Source of the DNA: Haematococcus lacustris
Taxonomy: Eukaryota; Chlorophyta; Chlorophyceae; Chlamydomonadales; Haematococcaceae
Direction of reading: 5' to 3'
Length of the DNA stretch: 64,000 nt
NCBI GenBank assembly: GCA_030144725.1
Contig: JASKMD010000005.1
Location: forward strand, 1,543,476-1,607,475
Shown here piece after piece: positions 45,401 through 55,072 of the stretch (its first letter is position 1; each line of letters begins with the position of its first letter). A program made the translations under genes and the position numbers. The notes below the pieces were generated by a model. That model saw only the letters and a program-made list of their open reading frames with translations. It made no database searches and was not told where the DNA came from.

Positions 45401-47100
45401 GCACCAGAACCTGCAGGTGGGCCAGTACCTCAGCTGCCTACCTGCCTCCTGCACTGACTTCATGCACTGGCTTCATGCACAGGCTGCATGCACTGGCTTC
45501 ATGCACAGGCTGCATGCACTGGCTTCATGCACTGACTTCATGCACTGGCTCCAGGCACTGGCTGCATGCACTGGCTCCATGCACTGGCTGCATGCACTGG
45601 CTTCATGCACAGGCTGCATGCGCTGGCTGCATGCACTGGCTGCATGCACTGGCTGCATGCATTGGCTTCATGCACTGGTGTAACCTGCTCCATGTGTTGC
45701 CAAGGGTTGGTTAGAAGAGTAGTTAAAAGGGGTGGTTGCTTGGTTGGTTGGTTAAATTAGCAAGGCCGCATGCATGCAACTGCCGCTAGCCTCCCCTTCC
45801 TTCACCACCTCATCAACCCGGCTGGCTAACGCCTACTCACCCCAGCTGCCCCTCCCCTCCACTCCTGTCGCCCTGCCAGGCCAACACAGCCCAGGCCGAT
45901 GCAGCCACCTTGGCCGCCGAGGCCCAGGCGGAGGACCTGGTCGCTCACCACACCCTGGCTGCCAAGCAGGCTGCCCACGCCCTGGGTGGCAGCAGCTGCA
46001 TCGCCATGGCCCAAAGTGCCCACCAGGCCGCGGTCTTCCCTCACTCCCCTCACTCCTCCCACCCCTCCCGCCATGCTCCCTCCAGCGGGGCGGGCAATGT
46101 GGGCCCCCTCTCCCCTGCTGCTGCTGGACCCCAGGCAGGGGGTGGCAGGGCTCATGGTCAGGGCCTCAGCTTCCGTACCCACCGCTATCACCCTGCCGTG
46201 GGTCCATGCAAGCCAGCACTGCACCGCCTGGCTGACTCGGTGGCTCCGCGAGGAAGCCAGCAGGAAGCTGCAGCGCCACCAGGCCCCCCAGCTGCCCACC
46301 AGGGCGTGACCAGGGCTGCTGCTGCCTCAGCCCCTGCACCTCCCTCTCCCTCCGCCTCGGCTGCTGGCTCAGCACCTCTGACTGGGCCTGAGCCCACACT
46401 GGCTGGTCAGGGTCAGGGTCAGGGCCAGGGCCAGGGCCAGGGTCAGGGTCAGGGTCAGGGTCAGGGTCAGGGCCAGGGTCAGGGCCAGGGCCAGGGCCAG
46501 GGCCAGGGCCAGGGTCCTGCCTCAGGCCCTGCTGCTCCTTCCATAGCTCTGCTGCCCGGCACTAGCACCAGGCTCCTCCAGTGCAGCTGGCAGCCACACC
46601 ACCCAGCAACATCCAGCCTCAACACCAGCCTAGCCTGGCCGGCAGGGCAAGCAGCAGCAGCTGGCCAAGCAGCCCCGCCCTCCATCCAAGTGCCTGGCCC
46701 AGCCACAACCCCCTTGACCGCATCACACTCACCCTCCTCAGCAGAGGCTACCACCACCCTGACCACCCAATGTGCTGCCCTGCCCCAAGGGGGGGACTGG
46801 GTGCGGCAAGGAGTGAGCCTAGACTTGGCAGCAGGCCAGGCAGGCAGCCTGCGGCTCAACTGCCTGGATAGTCCTGACCAGCCTGCTGTGGAATTCAATG
46901 CCACCGTGGAGGTGGACCTGGGCAGCAGCAGCCTGCACCCGCACCCTGGGCTGGTGCTTCTGGGGTCAGGCAGGGGGGAAGCAGCAGGCAGCGAGGGGGA
47001 GGGGGGGTGGCGGTGGCGGTGGGGAAGCAGGAGCGCCCGCAGCGGGCAGGGTGGGCTGCAGCAGCACCTCAGGCACTGCCAGCTTCTCAGTGATGGCTAG
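39446..47100 (+). CDS. Patatin/ATGL-like phospholipase or triacylglycerol lipase
   Basis: Patatin-family acyl hydrolases use a Ser-Asp dyad to release fatty acids from glycerolipids. The oxyanion-hole motif [11 protein letters not shown] ends an exon at 40986. [16 protein letters not shown] and the nucleophile elbow GASCGS are in 41214-41377. [17 protein letters not shown] and ISLT are in 42203-42314, [21 protein letters not shown] in 42709-42843, and the catalytic Asp in [15 protein letters not shown] in 43175-43362. Exons 43717-43774, 44448-45416 and 45880-47100 follow in phase. The LPEDAH..ISLT..VSDF pattern is ATGL/PNPLA2-like, suggesting lipid-droplet triacylglycerol turnover. The start MGGAQSRA fits the N-myristoylation consensus (MGxxxS) and is followed by CCGCG, so membrane anchoring is plausible. 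The splice between the first frame (39446 on) and the 39.8-41.0 kb frame is unresolved, as is the C-terminus near 47.0 kb. Confidence 0.85.
41434..41730. repeat. (GGGGC)n array passing into (GGGGT)n
   Basis: About 54 GGGGC pentamers followed by about five GGGGT units, in the sense strand of the patatin intron 41378-42202. Confidence 0.97.
43871..44413. repeat. (ACCTG)n pentamer array, about 108 copies
   Basis: A perfect array in the patatin intron 43775-44447 that ends about 35 bp before the acceptor CCTTCAG. Every unit junction reads CTGAC on the sense strand. Confidence 0.98.
45460..45680. repeat. 13-bp minisatellite (CTGCATGCACTGG type)
   Basis: About 16 imperfect units alternating CTTCATGCACTGG and CTGCATGCACTGG in the patatin intron 45417-45879. 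The 13-bp period makes all frames open, giving spurious His/Cys/Trp-rich ORFs. Confidence 0.9.
46404..46515 (+). repeat. In-frame Gly-Gln repeat (GGTCAG/GGCCAG hexamers)
   Basis: About 19 hexamers lie within the last patatin exon and encode alternating Gly-Gln. Unlike the other hexamer arrays it is coding and stays in frame; T/C variation is synonymous. Confidence 0.9.
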
Positions 47101-49930
47101 TGTGGGGGGACAGAAGGTGGTGCTACATCTGCAGCTGGTAGCTGCTCCCCGACCCTGACCCCTGACCCCCTGACCCCTGACCCCTGACCCCTAACCTCAT
47201 CTGCTTGCCTGACCTCATCTCCATCCTTCCACGCTTCCTCCGCCTTCCCACCCTCTTGCTGCTCCTTTGCCCTCCCTCTGCCACCTCTCCCCCCGATCCT
47301 CTTCTGCCTTGGCCTGCTCCCGCTGTGCCTGCCCTCACCTGCACGCTCCTCCTGCGTCAGGCTGCAGTCTCTTTGCTAGCGCTGTCAATGGCAGGCCCTG
47401 CAGCGGTGTCACTAGGTGCAACGAGTGCTAGACAGACTAGGCGCTGTTGCTAGTGCTCCTCCTGCGCCATGCTGTGGTCACGCTGCTAGCTGTGAGTTGT
47501 GGTAGCTTGTGTAGGCTAGGGTTGCTCTGTCTAGGTGTGGTCATGCTGCTAGCGCTGTTGCTGCTGCGCCGCTGTAGAGGGCAGAGGGGTTCAAGGGTGG
47601 CAGGCATAGGCTAGGCTGGATGAGGTGCCCTAGCCCTCCCAGCTGTTGGCGCTGGCACTGCTGGTTCCAGCAGCTCGGATTACAGATAACGCACCTCCTA
47701 GTGGTAGGGGAGTTATGCGCTGTCACTGCTGGTTCCCTCCGGACACTGCATCCTGCTAGCCCACACGGCTGGGCCTGCAGAGCAGTGGCAGGAGCGTGCT
47801 AAGGCTATAGACTAGACCAGGTGCTGCAGCATCATCACAGGTCAGCAGCGGGACAGACAGACAAGCAGGGGGGTAGTGAAGGAGGGGAGGGGAGCTGGGT
47901 TCAGGGCAGCTGCTGGGGGTCAGGGGGTCAGGCTGCAACAGCTGAGGATGGCTGGGGTGGAGCATGGCTTGGAGGTTGGGAGGAGGTTGAGAATGACAGT
48001 TATACGGTTGGTTGAGCGTTGACCGAGCAAGAAATGCGCTAATGAGGATGATCACACGGACTAACTCACGAATGCACCCCATGTCGTTCAAAGAGGGTGA
48101 CCCTTTCCAACTTGCGAATGACAGCCTAGCTCAGGACAAAGACCACCACAGCCATATGGGTGGGTAATAGCTTCGGATTTTCGGGGGTAAATTTTCTGCT
48201 AGTTGGGGCCAGTTGAATGATGGCATCAGTGTTGTGAAGATTTCAGATTTTCATTCAGATTTTCATCTGAAAATCTGAACGTCTTCACTGAAAATCTGAA
48301 AGTGCCGGGTGCTGCCCCCGGTCAGATCGCAGATCGGGTGTTGCAGAGTGCTTGGCTGTGCTGTGATTAACTTGGCTGGCGCCAGCGCGCTACAGCCACA
48401 GCGGAAGAAGCGCAAGCCAGCAAACGCCACAGATGGCGGATCCACGGACAGCATGGACGGCTTGCATCTTTTAAAATGGCTTGCATGTCTGACCTTTGGC
48501 AACCTAAGTATTTCTGCATTTCAAACAGTGCAGGCAACCTAAGTATTTCTGCATTTCAAACAGTTCGTTTTCATTCATTTAAAAATTGAAGATTCACAAC
48601 ACATCTGAAGATTCACAACACTGGATAGCATAGCACAGGTAGGGGACAAGATGGTAGTAACCTCTGCAGTCTCACGGCACTCTCACAGCGTGCACAACAG
48701 CGACACAACAGGGAGTCGTGGAGTTGAGGATGGTTGGGATTAAGGAGCCCGCTGTTGATAAAGGGGACCCACTCAACTATGAGCTCCATGTCTTACAAAG
48801 CGAGAAACCCTTGCCAATGGGTGGATGGTAGCCTAACTCAGAAAGCGGCCCCAAAACACGATAGTAAGAAGCCCTGCAGTCTCATGAACACAGATTACGG
48901 CCCAGTCAAACAACAGCAGCACTACAACGAACCATACAACAGCGCTACTGCTGATATAAAGCGTCATGCACATCGCCAAGACCATGCATCACTACATAGG
49001 TTCATGGCACCGGCAGCACAGCTGTCATTGCTGCCACCCTAACCGTGAGGCAGCACCAGCCAGCACCCGCAGGCCTCCTGCCTGGCGGGTACCACATGCG
49101 GGCAAGCGCTGCTACATCAAGGCAAGCAGCGTGCAAGGGGGGATGGCAACATTTTGATGTTGGTACACGCCATGCACCAGGTGAGATGATGGCATGGTGC
49201 CGCACACACCATGGCTGGCTGGACAGTCTGACCGCTGCAGTGTTAACAGCTTGCACCTTGCAGGCGTGCGCTTGGGTGTGTTTAAGAAACCCACTTGCTG
49301 GGCCCTGGCCCTAAGGCAGCGAGGTGCATGGTGTAAGGCAACAGTCAGGGTGCTCCCTTCCCTGCCTCAACCCATGCAAATGATTAGCAGTGCCTACACC
49401 ACCATGAGACTAGCGGATAAGGGCCCTGCACATGGCGTAAAGGCTCATGAACATCATCATCACTACATGGCATTCGCCTGTTAGCGTTGATGCAACACAC
49501 ACACACACACACACTCACACACACGGCGCCAGGGCTGTCACATGCTGGCGGGTTGGGCTGCTCGTGCCAGCACTTGTTGTGCCTGCTCACAACAAAGGGG
49601 TGTGAGTGTGCATCAGGGGCAGCTATGCAAGAACGAGGCCGTTATCCTGGTTAGTCAGTTCAAGTCAGGCTGGCGCATGCTCGGGTCACCAAGGATGGGT
49701 GAAAGCATCACACTGTGCCCCTGTCCAGTGTGACAAAGGTGTGACCCACACCCACAGACCTGCACCAGGCACACAGCTTGCAATACCCTGACGGTGGTAG
49801 CCCAAGTTAGTTGAAGTCACGCTGGTGCTGCAATGTACCCTTCTTGGCAACCCAACATTGACACCGGGTCCAGACCCAAGACATGGGCGATGGTGGATTC
49901 ACAGCCCATGCCCCTGACACCCTGGCCGCT
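47101..49930. other. Intergenic region, no recognisable gene
   Basis: No domain-bearing frame. It includes an AT-richer block at 48140-48620 with a hairpin at 48240-48300 and a 35-bp tandem duplication at 48490-48565 (core AAGTATTTCTGCATTTCAAA). A CA run lies near 49495-49525. Confidence 0.55.
48240..48300. repeat. Inverted repeat / hairpin
   Basis: Two copies of TTCAGATTTTCA are opposed by two copies of TGAAAATCTGAA, giving alternative stem-loops. It could be the end or core of a foldback element. Confidence 0.7.
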
Positions 49931-50182
49931 TCACATGACCTGGGCCCTGGGTGCTGCCACATACATGGACAGTGCCAGCAGTATGCTTGCCAGGATAGCC
50001 AGCTGGTATTTGGACACAGTCACGAGCCGGCTGATGGCAGCGCTGGCTGGTCCCCCCTGCAGCCCGACCAGCAGGGCGTCCACTGTGCCACGGGCCGCCT
50101 CAGCGCTGGCTGACTTGACCACATCCAGGGCCAGGCTGCGCACCTCCCGCTCCTGGGCCAGCTGCACCACCTGGCAAGGGAT

Positions 50183-50214
<32 letters not shown>

Positions 50215-51924
50215 GTGCACTAGAATTCATGCGAGTGCGTTGGCAATAGCACCAGGGTGCCAGCTTTAGGCTACAACGCACCGCTTGATGCAGTGCAGCA
50301 GAGAGGCCCAATGCAACACAAAGATGCTGATCATGCAGTGGTTGTGCTGTTTGTGGCGTAGCTCGTCTGAACACCAAGCTGCTCAGCCTGACCTCTCCCC
50401 CAGCCTTGGCCGCAGCCCACCTGCTTGAGCCAAGGTGCGGCGGCTGCTGCCCCGCTGCTCCCGCCCCTCCAGGCCCCTGCCCCGCCTGCCAGCCCCGGCT
50501 GCTTGCTCTGCCCCCCTGCCAGTGCCAGGCCGGCACTGAGCCCCAGCCGCCCTGCCGCATCCGCACTGCTGCGCCGCTGCACCAATCGCCCAACCACCCC
50601 ATGCACGTCCTCCGCCCCTCCTTGCCCTCCCTCCACCCCGCCACACAGCGTGCCTGCCGCCAGCTGTGCTGCACTGGGAGGGTGTGGGGGGCCCCTCAGG
50701 TGGCCATGCAGGGACACCAAGCTGCTGGAGGAGCTGCGGGAGAGGGAGGAGGAGGAGGGGGCAAAGGGCGGGTGGCTGAGACCAGGGCCAGCCTGGGTGG
50801 TCGAGCCTGAGGGGGGCCGGCTGCGGGTGCGGGTGGAGCGGCGGTATGCGCTGACAACCTCCTTGCAGAAGGCAGCGGTGACGCGGCCCATGATGTCACT
50901 CACTGCCTCCCGGTGCTCCTGTGTGCCAGGGGGTCAGGAGGACAGGGCCCAGGGCAGTGAGTCAGGGCCAAGGGCAGTGAGGCAGATGGCTGGGTTCAGG
51001 GTGTGGGACAGGGGCTGATGCTAGGACAGGGGGCAGGTCAGCAGCAAGACCTTGGGCCAGGGCCTATGGGTCGGAGACAGGGTCAGGGGCTGGGCACCAA
51101 TAGCCATCTGCAACATGCAAGCGGAGAAGGTAGCTGTAGGAGGGCATTGGCACTGTCAGCAGGGTGCACACCTGCTTTGCGATGCTGGCCATCATGTCGT
51201 CGTACACATTGTAGCCAAGGGTTGCGTCCACGTAGGTGGACACGGCTGTCTTTATGCTCTTCGTGATGAGCAGGCTAATGATCCTTTCACCCTGATCTGA
51301 AGCAAGTAGCGCCAGCGCTGTCGACATGGCCCCTGCTTGAGGTGGCCCCTGCTCATCCTGCCATGATGCACTGTTCGGGTCGGATGAGGGCTGCTGCTGT
51401 TGCATGCGTTCCAAGAAACTGCAAAATGTTTGGGTGGCGTTTTTAGTTGCCAGCCCTACTGCCATCCCAATGAGGCTCTGGCCTCGCTCGCTCAGAATGG
51501 CGTCTAGCAACTTGTCCAGGGCTGCTGGCTCGCCAGAGGGTGGTTGGCTAGCCACGGCCTGTGAGACCCCACGAGCGACGGACGCTGCCGTGGCTGCAAC
51601 CGATTCCTGCACATCCTTGCTTTGCAGCAAAGCATTCAGCTGCCTTAGGCTGGGCGGGAGCTCACTACTATCGGAGGCAAGGAATGCCTGAATATCACAG
51701 GCCACAAGGGCTGCTGAAGAGCTAAGGGCGGAGATAGCTGACGCGCAATCTACTAACGTGCTCCGGAGTTTGGCCGCTTGTTTTGCTGACTCGGAGTGGT
51801 AAGCCCGGTAGGCGAGGTAGGCCACAGCAAGACCGCCAGCGCTAGCGGCGATAGGACGGCGATTGGCAAAGCACCAGGCAAGAAGGGAGTCAGGGGATGA
51901 AGGAGAAGGTTGCCGTGTCGGCAT
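49931..51924 (-). CDS. Putative membrane protein, 496 residues, unrecognised
   Basis: Three exons join exactly in phase: 51924-51172, 50918-50421 and 50170-49931 (stop TGA). Near the N-terminus, after a Ser/Pro-rich leader, SAGGLAVAYLAYRAY could be a membrane helix. At the C-terminus, QLAILASILLALSMYVAA is a clear hydrophobic segment shortly before the end. Between them lie Ala/Ser-rich amphipathic stretches (e.g. SVAATAASVARGVSQAVAS), a short poly-Gln, and the conserved-looking segments RGQSLIGMAVGLATKNATQT and GERIISLLITKSIKTAVSTY. The middle exon is Ser/Gly-rich low complexity. The arrangement faintly recalls plant membrane proteins of unknown function, but I cannot name a family. The second intron contains a run of CTG triplets. 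Confidence 0.72.
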
Positions 51925-52405
51925 CCAGCTTGAACTCTGTGCTGAGTGACACGTACGCGCGTGTCAGCATCGAGATACCTACTTACCATGAGTAATGCGT
52001 TCAAACTGCCCGGTTCAGTTGACACGGGTGGCACGCTAAGTCTCAGTGTCAGTCTGTGACGATGCACCCTGGAAAGGTAGGTTTGGTGGGTTCAATGTGG
52101 GCGTATGAGTGATTGACTGACGATTGGTGGTTAAGTTAACACGTAAGAGTCATCTTGGCCAAGAGTGTAGGGAGTTTGGCTGGAGCTCAGCGGCGGTGGC
52201 AAAAAGCAGCAAAGATGTTGAGGGGTGGGTGGGTTTGCAAGCCAGGCGCCCACCATTATAGCGATGTAGCGCTGTCGTCAACACTTAAGGGAATCCTCAC
52301 ATCCTCGCCAAGCGGCCTGCACCATCAGGAAGCTCGCGCAGCCATGTTTGCCACGGTCTGTGATTGGGACACATCCGGCGGACACATGTGGCTGCCCGCA
52401 TCGAA

Positions 52406-53732
52406 AGGGGGCGGGGCGGGGCGGGGCGGGGCGGGGCGGGGCGGGGCGGGGCGGGGCGGGGCGGGGCGGGGCGGGGCGGGGCGGGGCGGGGCGGGGCGGG
52501 GCGGGGCGGGGCGGGGCGGGGCGGGGCGGGGCGGGGCGGGGCGGGGCGGGGCGGGGCGGGGCGGGGCGGGGCGGGGCGGGGCGGGGCGGGGCGGGGCGGG
52601 GCGGGGCGGGGCGGGGCGGGGCGGGGCGGGGCGGGGCGGGGCGGGGCGGGGCGGGGCGGGGCGGGGCGGGGCGGGGCGGGGCGGGGCGGGGCGGGGCGGG
52701 GCGGGGCGGGGCGGGGCGGGGCGGGGCGGGGCGGGGCGGGGCGGGGCGGGGCGGGGCGGGGCGGGGCGGGGCGGGGCGGGGCGGGGCGGGGCGGGGCGGG
52801 GCGGGGCGGGGCGGGGCGGGGCGGGGCGGGGCGGGGCGGGGCGGGGCGGGGCGGGGCGGGGCGGGGCGGGGCGGGGCGGGGCGGGGCGGGGCGGGGCGGG
52901 GCGGGGCGGGGCGGGGCGGGGCGGGGCGGGGCGGGGCGGGGCGGGGCGGGGCGGGGCGGGGCGGGGCGGGGCGGGGCGGGGCGGGGCGGGGCGGGGCGGG
53001 GCGGGGCGGGGCGGGGCGGGGCGGGGCGGGGCGGGGCGGGGCGGGGCGGGGCGGGGCGGGGCGGGGCGGGGCGGGGCGGGGCGGGGCGGGGCGGGGCGGG
53101 GCGGGGCGGGGCGGGGCGGGGCGGGGCGGGGCGGGGCGGGGCGGGGCGGGGCGGGGCGGGGCGGGGCGGGGCGGGGCGGGGCGGGGCGGGGCGGGGCGGG
53201 GCGGGGCGGGGCGGGGCGGGGCGGGGCGGGGCGGGGCGGGGCGGGGCGGGGCGGGGCGGGGCGGGGCGGGGCGGGGCGGGGCGGGGCGGGGCGGGGCGGG
53301 GCGGGGCGGGGCGGGGCGGGGCGGGGCGGGGCGGGGCGGGGCGGGGCGGGGCGGGGCGGGGCGGGGCGGGGCGGGGCGGGGCGGGGCGGGGCGGGGCGGG
53401 GCGGGGCGGGGCGGGGCGGGGCGGGGCGGGGCGGGGCGGGGCGGGGCGGGGCGGGGCGGGGCGGGGCGGGGCGGGGCGGGGCGGGGCGGGGCGGGGCGGG
53501 GCGGGGCGGGGCGGGGCGGGGCGGGGCGGGGCGGGGCGGGGCGGGGCGGGGCGGGGCGGGGCGGGGCGGGGCGGGGCGGGGCGGGGCGGGGCGGGGCGGG
53601 GCGGGGCGGGGCGGGGCGGGGCGGGGCGGGGCGGGGCGGGGCGGGGCGGGGCGGGGCGGGGCGGGGCGGGGCGGGGCGGGGCGGGGCGGGGCGGGGCGGG
53701 GCGGGGCGGGGCGGGGCGGGGCGGGGCGGGGG
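52406..53732. repeat. (GGGGC)n array, about 265 copies
   Basis: About 1.3 kb of apparently perfect GGGGC pentamer with no visible interruption, the largest array in the window. All six frames are open through it (Arg-Gly-Gly-Ala-Gly on plus, Pro-Ala-Pro-Pro-Arg on minus), so the long ORFs there are artefacts. Confidence 0.98.
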
Positions 53733-53782
53733 GGCCAGCAGGGGGAAAGCATCGCTCTAGCCTCATGTGTTTCCTTGCGTGT

Positions 53783-54092
53783 GTGGAGTGGCGCTGTTAC
53801 ATCGGTGTGAATCGTTCTTTACAGCGGCGACTGTTCATGACTGTGCGCGGCTGCTACTGGGGCACGTCGGTTGCGGTAATCGCTCGCGGCGAGGCCCACA
53901 TGAGCAAAACATGCATGAGTATTAATGCCGAGATTTGAGCCGCCGTCGCACTCAGCACACTGCAATGTATTTGATTTTACAGGTTGCACCGCATAGCTGA
54001 CAAAGTCTTCTATCCAGTGATGTGTGAAACATAAATAAAAACGTGGCTGAGACGCGGCGTCGTTTCGATTGCCAGGGGTCGGTTTCCTGTCA
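53783..54092. repeat. Dispersed repeat copy B (pair with 30244-30570)
   Basis: Same orientation as copy A with moderate divergence and small indels. It directly abuts the end of the GGGGC array (about 50 bp away). Confidence 0.85.
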
Positions 54093-55072
54093 TGTTTTTG
54101 TTCGTTGGGCCCTCAACCTGAGCGAGAAATAGTCCTCGTGTAAAGGACATACCCTCTTTTCAAGAGAGATGGGAGGGTCTGACCTTCAACGGGCAGGGGT
54201 GAGCAATTGGCGCCCACCGGAGTTGTGCAGGTGGCAACATAGAGGAGCGGCTCCTGCCCAAGGCAAGGAATACTCAGCATTGGGTTTAAAGAAGCTGCGA
54301 GGCCGAGCACCCAAGGCCCAACCCCAGCAGCCTGTAGCACAGTAGCATGTGTGCACTAGGCAATGATTACGTTATTGCTTACATTAGAGCGTACATTTTA
54401 TGCCAACACCTATCGCCCCATCCTCATTACGGGGTGGGGGCAAGAAACAAGGTATATTCTAGTTTTAGCACTTCAGGTTACAGATAACGCGGCTCCTATT
54501 AGTACCAAGTAACAAGCACCAGAAAGAGGTAGAAGTTGCTTTACAGCGACTGACTGCTTCACTGCTACTCCAATCAAGCAGCTTGCAGGCCATGCCAAAC
54601 ATACTCACACGTTTTGTTACCAGTAGCAACATGCTACAGCATCAAAGCACAACATCACACTACACCACCTCTACTGCAAAAACAGCTCACCACAACTCGA
54701 CTTGACGTCAAGATTGAACAGAACGCATTGTCCACACTGCCTTGGAGCAAGCTTCACACCAGAGGTGTGGCCCAGCCTGGTCAGGCTACCAGGGCTGTAC
54801 CCAGGTTTGCTGCTAAACAGCCAGCATGTCCTTTGTTCCTCGACGGGGAGAAACAAGGCCACACGCAAGAAGTTGCCCCGTGACACAATACAGCGATAAG
54901 ACAACATACACTCAGCCCCTTATAGCAGCATAGCTCATTGCACATACCAGCAGCAATGCAGCCACAACATGAAACCAGGGTCTACAGCCGTCGGCAACAT
55001 CTTACCTCTCCCAGGGGCTGAGCACAGGCGAGTCAGCGGCCTCAGCAGTGGCACCCAGCCTCAGCAGCACGT

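Larger units (their letters stand above)
51925..55072. other. Intergenic region dominated by a GGGGC array
   Basis: It separates the start of the minus-strand membrane-protein gene from the end of NAP1. Besides the GGGGC array and the dispersed repeat at 53783-54092 I see no gene. NAP1 3' UTR sequence should lie just below 55073. Confidence 0.55.

Noticed and set aside
45438..45683. Cys/His/Trp-rich extension of the lipase exon
   Set aside because: It is the 13-bp minisatellite read after the donor at 45416; the next exon at 45880 joins in phase and skips it.
52155..53938. Long open frames across the GGGGC array (470-550 codons, both strands)
   Set aside because: A pentamer without stops is open in every frame; there is no domain, and the frames exist only because of the repeat.
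54614..54883. Plus-strand 89-codon ORF downstream of NAP1
   Set aside because: No domain, no splice context, and it lies opposite the expected NAP1 3' UTR.
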